The position numbers and the translations under genes were made by a program. This document shows positions 14,667-23,815 of a stretch of DNA of 41,198 bases, piece after piece. Source of the DNA: a virus; IMG/VR virus record IMGVR_UViG_3300047678_000828, positions 1 to 41,198 of that record; one strand, 5' to 3'. Each line of letters opens with the position of its first letter. The stretch's first letter is position 1. A model generated the notes under the pieces. The model was not told the origin of the DNA. It saw only the letters and a program-made list of their open reading frames with translations, and did no database searches.

Positions 14667-17266
14667 CAGCCCTCCGGACGGTCGACCTCGCGGTAGGTGA
14701 ACGTGATGGTGCGGGTGGGGCCCGGGTCGGAGTTCGTGACGTGGACGGAGCGGCGGTCGACGCGGAGGTACCGGCAGGTGCCGAACGGGGACACGACCTG
14801 CATGGTGCGTGGGGTGCGGAGCCATGCTTCGGCGCGGGCCCAGTCGGCGGCGCCGATGACGTCGATGGTGTACTGGCCGTCGTCGCCGAGCATGCCGGTC
14901 GTCGTCGCGACGGCGTGGTCTTCGTCGAGCGGCTCTTGGAACTCGACCCGTTCGATGATCTCGGAGCTGGCTTCGGCGACGTGGGGGCTGGTCCAGTTCA
15001 GGTCAGGGTCGTTCGGGCACTTGAACCACCAGGTGTCGTCGCCGCCGGTGTTGAGCGTCGCGAGGACGGTCTGGCTGTTCGGCGACGCGATCGCGACGCC
15101 TTCCTCCAGGATCGTGGACCGGGCCCGGTAGCGGCGCAGCGCGGGCGGCGCCTCGTAGTCGTAGGCGTAGACCTTCTGCTGGCGGTCCGGTTCGAGGTTC
15201 GTGGCGCCGCGGACGGGCAGCCAGGTGGCGGTGAGCCCGTCGGGGTCGAGGGGGACGCCGAGGTCGTCGACGACGATCGGGTCGTCGGTGTACTCGAGCG
15301 AGATCCGCTGCGCGACTTGGGTGCCGCCGGGCTGCCAGGCGAGGAGCCGATCCGCGGCGATGCTCGCACAGTCGACGTAGTGCTGCTCGCTTCCCGCGAC
15401 GCCGTAGACGAACGCGCCGACGTCCATGAACGCGGCGCCGGGCGGCGCGGTGTGCGTGACGTTCGCTTGCGTCCATCCGCTCGTGGAGTCCGTCGCCGCG
15501 GCGCCGACGTTCGTGCCGAGCAGGCCACCCGCCGAGTCGAACCAGAGGATCCCGGCCCGGCACGTGCGGGCCGTCGCGACGGCTCGGAACGCGACGAGGG
15601 CGGTGTACTCGCGGCCGGGGATGCACGCGACGCGGTCGATCGTGTTGGCCCCCATGTTCGGGGTGCCGGTCGCGGTGAGCCGCAACGACTTCGACCCGTC
15701 GAGCGCGGTGGTGCCGACCTGCGCGATGGTGCAGTTCGAGCGGGACGCCCATCCCGACGCGTCGGTCTCGACGCTCGCCGTGTTCGCACGGAGGAGGTTG
15801 CGGGGCGCGAACCCTCCCCGGGACCAGGCCGACAGGCCGGGCGCGACCTTCAAGACGTCGAAGTAGTGCTGCTCCGCGTTCGCTGGGGCGGCGACGAAGA
15901 TCACCGGTGCGGCTTGCGTCGCCCCGTCGGGCACCTTCGCGAACACGGCGACCGTCGCGAACGCGCCGGACGAGTCGACGACGAGCGACCCGTCGACCTG
16001 CGGACCGATCTGCGTCCCCGCGTCGTTGTAGAACACGAGACTCATCCGGGTGGAGCGGCCCGTCGTCGCGGCCTTCACCCGCCCGTAGAACCCGATCGTG
16101 GCGTCCGGCACCACCGCGAGCGTGTACGACAGCAGCGCGGCCATGTCGCCGGCGCTCGCCGCGGTGAGGCGCAGCGACCCGGAGCCGTGTTCCGACGCGG
16201 CGCCGACCGCGACCGTCGCGTTCGTCAACGCGCCGAACCAGCGGCCGGTGGTGCCCTCGAGGTCGGCGTCGTCCTTCGTGAGGAGGTTCTCGGTGCCCTG
16301 CACCTCCAGCGCGATGCGGCCGAGGTCCGGTTCGGGGCGGGCGACGACGATCGGCGTCGACGCCGCGTCGAGCGACACCGCGAAGTCCGACGACGCCCAC
16401 GCCGACCACAGCGCCTCACCGGAGACGATCACCGCGGAACGCACGTACGCCCGGTAGCTGCCCTGCGGCAGGTCCACATCTCCCGTGGGGACACCACCAC
16501 CGGAGAGGACCCCTTCACCACCGGTGTTCGAGATCCCCGCCGGCTGCACCGTGTACGACCCGGCCGCGCCGGTGAGGTCGACCTGGTGCCGGGCCCGGGA
16601 CACACCCGGGTTGAACGTCGGGTCGTTGTACGTCGCCGCGTCGAAGATCCGGACCTGCACCTGCGACTGGGCGAGACCATCCTCGTGGGCGGTGACCCAC
16701 GACACCGTCGGCCGGGTCGTGGTCTGCGTCCCCGACGGGCCGGTCACCGTCACCGTCGGGATCCGCACGTACGTGACCCGCACGTCGAGGCGCGTCACCT
16801 TCGCGACCGGGTTCCCAGTGTCGGGCGCGTTGGAGTACAGGTCGATCGACAGCGACGCGATGTCGGCCACGGTCCAGAACCGGTTGAGCGGCGACCGGGC
16901 CCGCACGATCCCCGTGTGGGCCTGCACCGACGGCTGCGTGATCCAGTCGTCCGGGTGCGCCGTGTCGGACCTGGTGCCCGCACCGACCGCGATCCGGGTC
17001 CGGGCCCGCAAGCTCGAGTAGGCGCCGGTCTTGTACGCCCGGACGAGGATCTGCACGCCGGTGATCCGCGCCGTCGACGGCATCCCCGCCAGGGGCGTCT
17101 CGTCGAGCCCGAGGTTGAGGAGCGACCCGAGGTCGGTGAGGTTCTCCGCATACGTGGCGTCGTTCGCGTCGGCGAGCGCCGCGTGGATCGACGCCGCGCC
17201 ACCCTGGTTCGTCCACCCCGGACCGGCGGACGTCGTGTTCGGGCGGAGCGTCACCGTCACCGGCAT
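14666..17266 (-). CDS. Minor tail protein with two carbohydrate-binding-like domains
   Basis: This 866-residue distal tail protein has beta-rich N-terminal domains (MPVTVTLRPNTTSAGPGW, then a fibronectin-like region near residues 175-305). Two related jelly-roll domains follow; each starts with NLL and contains GSGSLRLTA or GSKSLRLTA and a QHYFDV/QHYVDC strand, as in CBM4/9-like carbohydrate-binding modules. The C-terminal 180 residues resemble the tail-tip domains that precede hub proteins. It likely forms the distal tail ring and contacts surface glycans. The gene sits between the tape measure and hub genes, the usual position of Dit-like proteins, though it is longer than a typical Dit. 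Confidence 0.78.
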   Translation of the reverse strand: MPVTVTLRPNTTSAGPGWTNQGGAASIHAALADANDATYAENLTDLGSLLNLGLDETPLAGMPSTARITGVQILVRAYKTGAYSSLRARTRIAVGAGTRSDTAHPDDWITQPSVQAHTGIVRARSPLNRFWTVADIASLSIDLYSNAPDTGNPVAKVTRLDVRVTYVRIPTVTVTGPSGTQTTTRPTVSWVTAHEDGLAQSQVQVRIFDAATYNDPTFNPGVSRARHQVDLTGAAGSYTVQPAGISNTGGEGVLSGGGVPTGDVDLPQGSYRAYVRSAVIVSGEALWSAWASSDFAVSLDAASTPIVVARPEPDLGRIALEVQGTENLLTKDDADLEGTTGRWFGALTNATVAVGAASEHGSGSLRLTAASAGDMAALLSYTLAVVPDATIGFYGRVKAATTGRSTRMSLVFYNDAGTQIGPQVDGSLVVDSSGAFATVAVFAKVPDGATQAAPVIFVAAPANAEQHYFDVLKVAPGLSAWSRGGFAPRNLLRANTASVETDASGWASRSNCTIAQVGTTALDGSKSLRLTATGTPNMGANTIDRVACIPGREYTALVAFRAVATARTCRAGILWFDSAGGLLGTNVGAAATDSTSGWTQANVTHTAPPGAAFMDVGAFVYGVAGSEQHYVDCASIAADRLLAWQPGGTQVAQRISLEYTDDPIVVDDLGVPLDPDGLTATWLPVRGATNLEPDRQQKVYAYDYEAPPALRRYRARSTILEEGVAIASPNSQTVLATLNTGGDDTWWFKCPNDPDLNWTSPHVAEASSEIIERVEFQEPLDEDHAVATTTGMLGDDGQYTIDVIGAADWARAEAWLRTPRTMQVVSPFGTCRYLRVDRRSVHVTNSDPGPTRTITFTYREVDRPEG

Positions 17267-17270
17267 CCGA

Positions 17271-19697
17271 TCACCCCGACTCCGCGATCGCGACGAGCTC
17301 CCGCAGCTGCGCCTGCACCTGACCGCCGACGGCGTCGTCCACGATCGACCGCATCCGCGCTTCCGTCATCGTCGACCCCCGCGCGTCGATGTTCACCTCG
17401 AGATGGATCGGCCGGCTGTCGCCACGGCCGCGCGCGCCGCGCTCGAGCGCCGCGAGCGACTCCTCGTGCGACACCACCCGGGTCCCGACCGGCAGGAACG
17501 CCGTCTCCCACCCGCGTTCCCCGACCGTCACCGGTCGGGCGACACCACCACCAGCGAACCCCGGCACCACACCGCCCGCGGCCTGCTTCGGCTGCGGGAT
17601 GTTGCTCTCGTACCGGAACCGCGACGCGCCCGGACCGGTGATCGCCACGTACACGTTGTGGTCGGTGCGCGTCGTGCGCAGCACCTTCAACCGGCCCTCG
17701 AGCCCGTCGAGCGTGACCTTCGCCTGCGCGGCGTCGACCCCGACGGTGGCGTTCCAGTTGCCCTCGACCTGCTGCAGCTGGGCGAGGAGGAGCAACGCCT
17801 GCGCGCGCACCGCGGGGATGGACGAGCGGGCAGCGTCCATCAGCGACGACCGGTAGGCGTCGAGGTTGGCCTTGGCCTTGTCTTCGGCGGTGGCGTTCGG
17901 GCCAAGCTGGTCGGCGGCGCGCTGCGCGGCGGCGGATGCCGTCGCGTCGATCGCCTGCTTCAGCCGGAACTCGGCGTCGGCCGCGGCCTTGTTCAGCTCG
18001 ACGTTCCGGCCGCCAGCGTCGGCCGCGGCCTTCTTCGCCTCGGCGGCCGCGGTCTCGGCGTCGGCCTGGGACCGCAGCGCACCCTCGTAGCCCAGCTGCG
18101 AGTTCACCAGGCTCTGCAGCGCGGTCTGCAGCGTCTGGACCGGCGCGGCGGCCTGGCTCACCTGCTGGTTGAACTCGGACTGCTTGCGGGCGGTCTGGCC
18201 GAGACCGTCGGCGGTCTGGCCGAGCGCCCGCTTCAGCGCTGCGTGGCGTTCGGTGAGAGCGTTGAGCCGCGAGTACGACTTCTCGTGCTCGGACTGCTCG
18301 GTGCGGAAGAAGTTGCCGAGCATGTCGCCCGCGTCTTCGGGGTCCATGCTGCGGATGAGCCGCTTCTGCGCGTCGATCCGCTGCTCGACGACCTGCATCT
18401 CGGCGCGGACCGACGCCGATGATCGCTTCGACGCGGTGATCATGCGTTCCTGCGCCGCGACGTGCCGATCGAACCGGTCCGATGACGTCTCGGCGCCGAG
18501 GCCGATCATGTCGAGCGCCGGGCCGAGGAGGACGAGCCCGCCGGCGGCGAGAGCCGACGACGACGCCACCCGGGCCAGGGTCGTCCCGTACATGGAGGCG
18601 CTCGTGATCGAAGCGCCGAACGACGCGCCGCCCGACGCCGCCAGGCGGAGGTTCGCGGCGGTGAGGGCAGTCACCTCGACGGTGGTGCCGGCAGCGGCGA
18701 CGCCGTAGCTGGTCAGCCACGTGACGCCGCTCGCCAACGCCGACGCGCCCGAGGACACCGCGCTGCCCAGCTTGATCGCGCCCGCGGCGCCGAGGAGCAG
18801 CACGCCGCTCACGGCCGCGCCTGCTGTGACGACGCCACCGAGCTGCCCGACGAGCCCACCGGACTCGGCGTTCAGGTCGCTGACCATGCCCACGACGTCG
18901 TTGCCGACGTTGACCGCACCGCTCAGCGCCGGCACCAGCCCCTGGCCGAGCGCCGCCTGAAGGTTCTCGACCTGCGCCTCGAGCCGCCGCTGCGCGTTCG
19001 CGGCCCCATCCGACGTGCGGCCGAAGTCGCCCTGCTGCAGCTTGGTCTGCTCGAGGATCAGCCCGTAGCGGGCCTGGACCTTCTGCGCCTCCGTGAGCTG
19101 CTGACCGGTCTCGGCGATGCCGCTCTTGTACGCGAACGCCTGCACCGACGCCTCGGAGAGCAGCACCCCGAACCGTCGGAGCGGCTCCGCCTCACCCGCG
19201 AGTCCCGACCGGAGCTTGTCGAGCATCTCGGACGGGTCCTCGTTGTTGAACGAGGCCATGTCCGCGGCCAGCTCGACCATCGTCTGCGACATCGACGCCG
19301 CACGGTCTTGGGCGAGGCCGGTCGTGCGGAACATCGACCCGAACGCGCCCGCGGCTTCGAGCGCCTCGCCCTTCGACAGGCCGAGCGAGTCCGCCAGGTT
19401 CTCCGACCAGGCGACCGCGGCCTTGCCGCTCTTCCCGAAGAGGACCTCGACCTTGTTGACCGACTCGCCGACGTCCGACGCCTTCTGGGCTACGGACAGC
19501 AACCCCGCGCCGGCCACTGCCGACGCGGTGAGGAGCGCGCCACCCATGTACAGCGCGCGGGACGAGAACCGGTCAGCGCGGGATTCGGCACGGCCGAGGT
19601 TCCGTTCGGCGGACTGGCCGACACGCTCGAGCTCCCGGACCGCGCCCTGCGAGTCCGCCGAGATGATCAGCGCGAGGCGGTCGGTGAACGTCGTCAT
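17271..19697 (-). CDS. Tape measure protein
   Basis: This 808-residue protein contains a classic tape-measure start (LALIISADSQGAVRELERVGQ), a conserved block with KVEVLFGKSGKAAVAWSENLA and SGLAGEAEPLRRFGV, hydrophobic segments (residues about 270-330 and 355-430), long heptad-like helices (AETAAAEAKKAAADAGG) and a Gly-rich C-terminus with GERGWETAFLPVGTRVVSHEE. It sets tail length and helps DNA pass into the host. By the usual 0.15 nm per residue, the tail would be about 120 nm. There is no lytic transglycosylase or peptidase domain inside it, so cell-wall entry probably relies on the tail-tip enzymes. Confidence 0.93.
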   Translation of the reverse strand: MTTFTDRLALIISADSQGAVRELERVGQSAERNLGRAESRADRFSSRALYMGGALLTASAVAGAGLLSVAQKASDVGESVNKVEVLFGKSGKAAVAWSENLADSLGLSKGEALEAAGAFGSMFRTTGLAQDRAASMSQTMVELAADMASFNNEDPSEMLDKLRSGLAGEAEPLRRFGVLLSEASVQAFAYKSGIAETGQQLTEAQKVQARYGLILEQTKLQQGDFGRTSDGAANAQRRLEAQVENLQAALGQGLVPALSGAVNVGNDVVGMVSDLNAESGGLVGQLGGVVTAGAAVSGVLLLGAAGAIKLGSAVSSGASALASGVTWLTSYGVAAAGTTVEVTALTAANLRLAASGGASFGASITSASMYGTTLARVASSSALAAGGLVLLGPALDMIGLGAETSSDRFDRHVAAQERMITASKRSSASVRAEMQVVEQRIDAQKRLIRSMDPEDAGDMLGNFFRTEQSEHEKSYSRLNALTERHAALKRALGQTADGLGQTARKQSEFNQQVSQAAAPVQTLQTALQSLVNSQLGYEGALRSQADAETAAAEAKKAAADAGGRNVELNKAAADAEFRLKQAIDATASAAAQRAADQLGPNATAEDKAKANLDAYRSSLMDAARSSIPAVRAQALLLLAQLQQVEGNWNATVGVDAAQAKVTLDGLEGRLKVLRTTRTDHNVYVAITGPGASRFRYESNIPQPKQAAGGVVPGFAGGGVARPVTVGERGWETAFLPVGTRVVSHEESLAALERGARGRGDSRPIHLEVNIDARGSTMTEARMRSIVDDAVGGQVQAQLRELVAIAESG

Positions 19698-19700
19698 CGA

Positions 19701-19985
19701 CTACTCGGTCTCAGCGGCGGGAGGGTCCTCGATCCGCACGGCCTGGATCAGCTCGGCGCGGGGTATCGCAGCGACCGTCTGCGTCGCCACGAGGAGGTCG
19801 ACCTGCCCGCGCGAGACGAGGAGCGCGACGGCGTGGCTCGCGAGGCACGCCGGGCAGTGGTGGGGCGGGTTCGCTCCCCACTGGTGCGGCAGCTGACGCG
19901 CCGCGAGCACGAACGCCAGCTCATCCTCGCCCGCGGTCATGTCGGCCTCGGTCATCGCGACGCCGCCGAGCTCCATCACCCACAT
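19701..19985 (-). CDS. Small protein before the tape measure, possible tail assembly chaperone
   Basis: This 94-residue protein starts MWVMELGGVAMTEADM; ATGs nearby at residue 4 or 11 are also possible. It contains FVLAARQLPHQWG and a Cys pair with His (HHCPACLASH) and ends acidic. It occupies the slot of tail assembly chaperones in siphoviruses. I found no overlapping second frame with a slippery heptamer that would give the usual -1 frameshift product, so the role is only positional. Confidence 0.6.
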   Translation of the reverse strand: MWVMELGGVAMTEADMTAGEDELAFVLAARQLPHQWGANPPHHCPACLASHAVALLVSRGQVDLLVATQTVAAIPRAELIQAVRIEDPPAAETE

Positions 19986-20001
19986 GGTCTGGTCGTCTCC
20001 C

Positions 20002-20544
20002 TCAGCCGGTGAAGATGCGACGCCCGGCCGCGTGCACGCCGCGGCGGTAGATGTCAGTGACCCGCTGGCGCACCGCGGTGACGCCGCGCTCGAACGGGTG
20101 CTTGCCGGTGGTCCCCGGGTGCCGGAAGGGCCCGGTGCGCCAGTCGCCGGCGACTCGCATCCGCCCGCCGGCACTGCTGCCGAACAGCGCGTCGTAGAGC
20201 GCCTGCTTGTTCGCCTGCCGCGCGCCGCGGCCCTTGGCGCCGCGGCCGACGCTCCGGCCGAGGATCGTGTGCGCGCGGGTGTCGCGCTCCACCAGTTGCG
20301 CTGGGCCGGTCATGTAGACGACCGCGGTCGGGTTCCGTGACCCCTTGATGTCGTACCGGACCGCGACCTTCGCCCCCGAGGAACCGACGCCCGACAGGTG
20401 GATGGACCGCCCGCCGAGGAACGCAGCAACGGACGTCGTGACGAGCAGCGCCGACTCGTTGACACCTCGCCGGGTGACGCCCTCGATCTCCGCGGCGAAC
20501 TGCTGCAGCCGGCCAGCGAGCCGGCGCGACGTGTAGTTGGCCAC
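20002..20544 (-). CDS. Head-tail joining / tail completion protein
   Basis: This 180-residue basic protein begins at a GTG directly after the tail-tube stop codon. The pattern (LQQFAAEIEGVTRRGVNESALLVTTS at the start, a beta region with VAVRYDIKGSRNPTAVVYMTG, then PFRHPGTTGKHPF and a C-terminal helix) is that of HK97 gp10-like completion proteins. In most siphoviruses such a gene lies before the tail tube; here it lies after it. It may also be a minor tail protein. Confidence 0.65.
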   Translation of the reverse strand: MANYTSRRLAGRLQQFAAEIEGVTRRGVNESALLVTTSVAAFLGGRSIHLSGVGSSGAKVAVRYDIKGSRNPTAVVYMTGPAQLVERDTRAHTILGRSVGRGAKGRGARQANKQALYDALFGSSAGGRMRVAGDWRTGPFRHPGTTGKHPFERGVTAVRQRVTDIYRRGVHAAGRRIFTG

Positions 20545-21519
20545 CTACGGGGTGGTGTCGGTGGTGCGGTACAGGAGGGTGCACGCCTCGCCGGGCGTGT
20601 CGCCGACGGCGGTGAACTTGAGCGGCTGGTTGATCCGCTCGCGGCCGCCGATCGAGGGGGTCTCACCGTCGGTGCGGACCTTCATCGTGAGCCGGAGCAT
20701 GAAGTTGAACATGCCGGAGATGACCGGGCCGGTGCACGTGATGATCAGCTGCGCTTCGGCGTCGGAGTCGAGCCGGGCGTAGTCGGTCCACGATTGCCAC
20801 GGCGCGGCGACCGACGCTTCGATCCCGAGCCGCTCGAGCGTCTTCGGCGCGTCCTGCAGCCCGGAGTTCCCGAGGTAGTCCTTCGAGTCGAGCTGGTTGT
20901 TGAACGTGACGGTGGCGTCCTCCGCGAGGATCGGCGTGCCGCCGAGCGACAGGGCGATGTCGGCACTGCCGAACTGGGTGAACCCCGACGCGTACGTCGC
21001 GGCGGTCTTCGCGTCGCCGGTGACGATGTTCTGCGCGTTGATCCCGAACTTCACCTGGGCGAGCTCGTTGGCCTTGAACGAGAACTCACCGGTGGCGAGC
21101 TTCGCGCCGCTGATCGTCTTCCGATGCGGGTTCCCGTCGTCGTCGAGGAACGCCGACTCGAGCGTCCCCGACAGGCCGGCGACGCCCGCCGGGGTGAACG
21201 TCTGGTCGTAGACGGTCGGGTTCCCGCCGGCGTCGGGTTGCGTCACCGCAACCGCGCCGAACAGGTGCTTGAAGTAGAGGCCCATGGCCTTGGTCTGGAT
21301 CTCGGCCTCGATGTCGCCCGACGCGCGGATCGATCCGGTGCGTGCGCCCCGCGGCTGCACCTTGCTGCCACCGGCGCGGAGCCCGCGGGACAGGATCCGG
21401 GTCTTGTCCTTCTTCACCGTGTCGGAGAGGAACTCGATCCACCGCGTCGGCGTGACCGCCGTCCCGTAGACGGACTCGACCCCGAACCCGAGTTGCGCGT
21501 CGAGCGTGTCGGCACCCAT
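20545..21519 (-). CDS. Major tail tube protein
   Basis: This 324-residue protein opens MGADTLDAQLGFGVESVYGTAVTPTRWIEFLSDTV, a start typical of phage tail tube subunits, followed by beta strands with SLRGLRAGGSK-like turns (SRGLRAGGSKVQPRGARTG), a central GEFSFKANELAQVKFG strand and a C-terminal sandwich. Rings of this protein form the tail tube. The ATG at 21519 overlaps the previous stop (TGATG), so expression is coupled to the small gene upstream. Confidence 0.85.
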   Translation of the reverse strand: MGADTLDAQLGFGVESVYGTAVTPTRWIEFLSDTVKKDKTRILSRGLRAGGSKVQPRGARTGSIRASGDIEAEIQTKAMGLYFKHLFGAVAVTQPDAGGNPTVYDQTFTPAGVAGLSGTLESAFLDDDGNPHRKTISGAKLATGEFSFKANELAQVKFGINAQNIVTGDAKTAATYASGFTQFGSADIALSLGGTPILAEDATVTFNNQLDSKDYLGNSGLQDAPKTLERLGIEASVAAPWQSWTDYARLDSDAEAQLIITCTGPVISGMFNFMLRLTMKVRTDGETPSIGGRERINQPLKFTAVGDTPGEACTLLYRTTDTTP

Positions 21520-21731
21520 CAGTCTTCCTCCTCCTCGTCGTCGTTCGCGGGCGCGGGCGGCTTGCCGCGGCCCTTCACGACCCATCCCGCGGCGGTGAGG
21601 TCGGCGAGCACACGCTGGTCGGGTGCTGATTCCGGCGGAATCATGATGGTCTCGCCGCGCTGCGCCGTGAACACGGCGTCGCCCAGCTCGATCTCGACCG
21701 CGTCGTGCGGCCCCTGGTAGGTCAACTGCAC
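21519..21731 (-). CDS. Small acidic-tailed protein between tail terminator and tail tube
   Basis: This 70-residue protein has a beta pattern (MQLTYQGPHDAVEIELGDAVFTAQRGETIMIP), a short helix (QRVLADLTAAGWVV) and an acidic C-terminus (NDDEEEED). Such proteins are common between connector and tail tube genes, and may act as assembly factors. A copy of the dispersed palindrome (21627-21643) lies inside the coding sequence and encodes part of IPPES. Confidence 0.65.
   Translation of the reverse strand: MQLTYQGPHDAVEIELGDAVFTAQRGETIMIPPESAPDQRVLADLTAAGWVVKGRGKPPAPANDDEEEED
21627..21643. promoter_or_regulatory. Palindromic site 3 (inside a coding sequence)
   Basis: TGATTCC-GGC-GGAATCA has perfect 7-base arms and a 3-base spacer. 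It falls within the 70-residue gene, without damaging its frame. Its match to the sites at 2162, 13327 and 32467 suggests a protein-binding site rather than a codon accident. Confidence 0.6.
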
Positions 21732-21741
21732 GATGAGCTCC

Positions 21742-22182
21742 TCAGGTGAGGCGAGCGGTGTAGGTGATCGTGGTCTTGATCAGCCCGACCCAGCCTTCCT
21801 GGCCCGGGTGCGGGCCGGACGTGCCGGTCCCGATCGAGATGCCGTTCGGGATCTCGTCGAACCCGAGCGTCGGGTCTTCGGCGAGGACGTCTTCGAGCGC
21901 GGCGAACAGCGTGTGGGCGCGCGCGTCGGCTTCGGAGTCGTCCATGCCGGGCTGCGACGCGTTGATCCAGAGCGTGATCTCGGCTTCTTCGTCGCGGGAC
22001 TTCCGGCCGGCGCGGAGCGGGCCGAGCTCGTGACGGAACGACGAGCTGGCGAACGCGATCGCTTCGCGGTCGAGGAGGTCGGGGTGGAGCGTGTACGCGA
22101 TCTCGACGTCGCGGAGCGCGGCGACGGCCTGGAGGCGGTCCTGGAGGCGCTGCTTGACGGCAGGGACGAGCGAGGTGGTCAC
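21742..22182 (-). CDS. Tail terminator / minor tail protein
   Basis: This 146-residue protein begins at GTG 22182, overlapping the connector stop (GTGA). It opens TTSLVPAVKQRLQDRLQAVAALRDVEIAYTLHPDLL and has a central DEEAEITLWINASQPG strand with an ALEDVLAEDPTLGF helix, a pattern seen in tail terminator proteins that cap the tail at the head end. The final strand (LIKTTITYTARL) is typical. The more upstream Arg/His-rich reading is shadow sequence. Confidence 0.72.
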   Translation of the reverse strand: MTTSLVPAVKQRLQDRLQAVAALRDVEIAYTLHPDLLDREAIAFASSSFRHELGPLRAGRKSRDEEAEITLWINASQPGMDDSEADARAHTLFAALEDVLAEDPTLGFDEIPNGISIGTGTSGPHPGQEGWVGLIKTTITYTARLT

Positions 22183-23099
22183 AGGCGGCCACCGTGGAAC
22201 AGCGACCCGCGTTGCGGGTCGTAGTGGATCTGCGCCGACGCGGCGCGTCGGGTGCGGAGCGAGTACGCCCGGTAGACGCGGAACACGGACTGCTGGTCGA
22301 TGTCGGCGTCGGCGGGGACGTCGAGGCTGCTCCCGTCGGAGAGCACGACGCGGGTCAGGTTCCCGGTGTCGATGGTGCGTTCCGTGTTGAGGAGCCACCG
22401 GAGGCGCGTCATCGTGGCGTGACGCAGCCGGGCGGGGGGACGGTCAAGCCCGTGCTCGTACTCGACGGTGATGTTCCCGACGCCTTCGGGCCACGGGACG
22501 GGGGCGCGGACCCGTCCGGCGTCGTTCGCGGCGAGGACGTTGATGACGCTGGGGGACCAGATCGGGCCGCCCGCGATGGTGACCGACCGGATGGTGCGGA
22601 TCGCACTGTCGGGGAGGTCGAGGTCGAGGGTGCCGGTCCCGTCGACGACGACGCGCCGGTAGCGGGGCACGAACGCCCGGCCGCAGTACTCCTCGCATTC
22701 CTCTTCGACTTCGCGCCGCACCGCGCGGATCTGCTCGTCGGGGTACTTCCCGGCGGCCTGGAGCGACTTGTCGAACGCGCGGACGTCCGCAACGTTGAAG
22801 TAGAACCCGCCGGCGATCTCGACCCGCGTCGTGCGGGTCGCGCCGTCACCCGACGCGGTCCACGTCGCGGTGAGCAGATCGAGATGGGCCGTGTCGGCCG
22901 TGGCCAGCGCCCGCGTGTAGGGGCCGCTGCCGGTGGTGGACGACCCGGCCGGGACCACGTCGGTGCCGTCACCGCGTTGCACATGCACGGTGACGGCACC
23001 CGACGCCGCGGTGTCGTCGCCGGCCTGGTCGGTCCAGAAGACCTCGAGGTCGGCGGGCGCGCCGCGGGCGATCTGCTGGTCGACGACCGAGAAGTCCAC
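22179..23099 (-). CDS. Head-tail connector with N-terminal Ig-like domain
   Basis: This 306-residue protein starts at a GTG. Residues 1-95 look like a beta sandwich (LEVFWTDQAGDDTAASGAVTVHVQRGDG). The core (residues 105-260) has the gp6-like connector pattern: a helix with KYPDEQIRAVRREVEEECEEYCGRAFVPR, strands with RRVVVDGTGTLDLDLPDSAIRTIRSV and a second helical part (RLRHATMTRLRWLLNTERTID). The C-terminus carries VFRVYRAYSLR. It likely forms a ring below the portal. The added Ig-like domain is unusual for gp6 proteins. Confidence 0.78.
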   Translation of the reverse strand: MDFSVVDQQIARGAPADLEVFWTDQAGDDTAASGAVTVHVQRGDGTDVVPAGSSTTGSGPYTRALATADTAHLDLLTATWTASGDGATRTTRVEIAGGFYFNVADVRAFDKSLQAAGKYPDEQIRAVRREVEEECEEYCGRAFVPRYRRVVVDGTGTLDLDLPDSAIRTIRSVTIAGGPIWSPSVINVLAANDAGRVRAPVPWPEGVGNITVEYEHGLDRPPARLRHATMTRLRWLLNTERTIDTGNLTRVVLSDGSSLDVPADADIDQQSVFRVYRAYSLRTRRAASAQIHYDPQRGSLFHGGRL

Positions 23100-23102
23100 G
23101 GG

Positions 23103-23390
23103 TCAGCCCGCGACGATCGAGATGTCCGGCGACCCGCCGGACACGACCGCGACGAGCCCGACCGCGAAGTACGCGCCGGGCGGCCCGAACGGGTACGCGT
23201 TCACGGTCGCAAGGTCGATCGTCGCCTTCAGGTTCCCGGCCGACGCGTCGCCGACCGCGGCGCAGTCGTGCAGCTTGACCGTCTGCGTCGCGGCCGCGAC
23301 GCCGACGATGACGTGGTACAACGTCGTCGACGTCGCGGACACGACGGTGCTCGCGGTGACCCGCGTCGGGCGGGCGGGGGCCGCCGTCAC
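23103..23390 (-). CDS. Small head protein, possible decoration
   Basis: This 95-residue protein starts at GTG 23390, overlapping the previous stop by four bases (GTGA). It is all-beta by pattern (TASTVVSATSTTLYHVIVGVAAATQTVKLHD, then AYFAVGLVAVVSGGSPDISIVAG). A capsid-adjacent position and small size suggest a head decoration or fibre subunit. I do not recognise the family. Confidence 0.62.
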   Translation of the reverse strand: MTAAPARPTRVTASTVVSATSTTLYHVIVGVAAATQTVKLHDCAAVGDASAGNLKATIDLATVNAYPFGPPGAYFAVGLVAVVSGGSPDISIVAG

Positions 23391-23800
23391 CGGATCGTGT
23401 AGGTGACCTCGAGGGTCCCGGACGGCGATGCGAGACCCGACGAGTTGACGGTCCGGGCGAGGACGAGGACGTCGCCGGCCGCGGCGAGGAGGTTCGCCGC
23501 GGTGCCCGAGAGCGTGAGCGCCTCGGGGGTGTTCGCGACGGAGTCGGTGCCCGAGGCGTACGTCTTCGCCGCGGTGACGCCGGTTGTGCCCTGCCCGGCG
23601 CTGCCCCCGTTCTGGAGCTGGAGCGCGAAGTTGTTGGTGTTCGCGCCGGTGACCGCGGCGTCGGGGATCCACGTGACGCTGGTGATCTTGGCGCCGGTCG
23701 GGAGCCGGCCGACGTTCCACCGGTTGGTGGTCGCGGCGGTGCCCTGGGCGGGGACGGAGCGACGCAGCGTGTGCTCGCCCTGGAGGTCCTTGATCTTCAT
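23387..23800 (-). CDS. Head protein, possible decoration or head fibre
   Basis: This 137-residue protein starts MKIKDLQGEHTLRRS after an AAGGAG ribosome-binding site. It is beta-rich, with KITSVTWIPDAAVTGANTNNFALQLQNGG and a closing GTLEVTYTIR strand. A protein of this type directly after the capsid gene is usually a decoration or head-fibre protein. The 113 bases between it and the capsid gene carry hairpins and no other gene. Confidence 0.66.
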   Translation of the reverse strand: MKIKDLQGEHTLRRSVPAQGTAATTNRWNVGRLPTGAKITSVTWIPDAAVTGANTNNFALQLQNGGSAGQGTTGVTAAKTYASGTDSVANTPEALTLSGTAANLLAAAGDVLVLARTVNSSGLASPSGTLEVTYTIR

Positions 23801-23815
23801 GGTGGGGCTCCTTCT

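Noticed and set aside
14667-14825. Upstream extension of the hub gene
   Set aside because: The added residues are His/Arg/Pro-rich and overlap the minor tail protein gene; the ATG at 14666 is coupled to its stop codon.
14741-17641. Long plus-strand open frames opposite late genes (also 3353-7009 and 27611-30208)
   Set aside because: They are Arg/Gly/Asp-rich, have no recognisable domains and mirror well-supported minus-strand genes; these are typical antisense frames of GC-rich DNA.
19701-20544. A -1 frameshifted tail chaperone pair (G/GT type)
   Set aside because: The two genes before the tape measure do not overlap and I see no slippery heptamer linking their frames.
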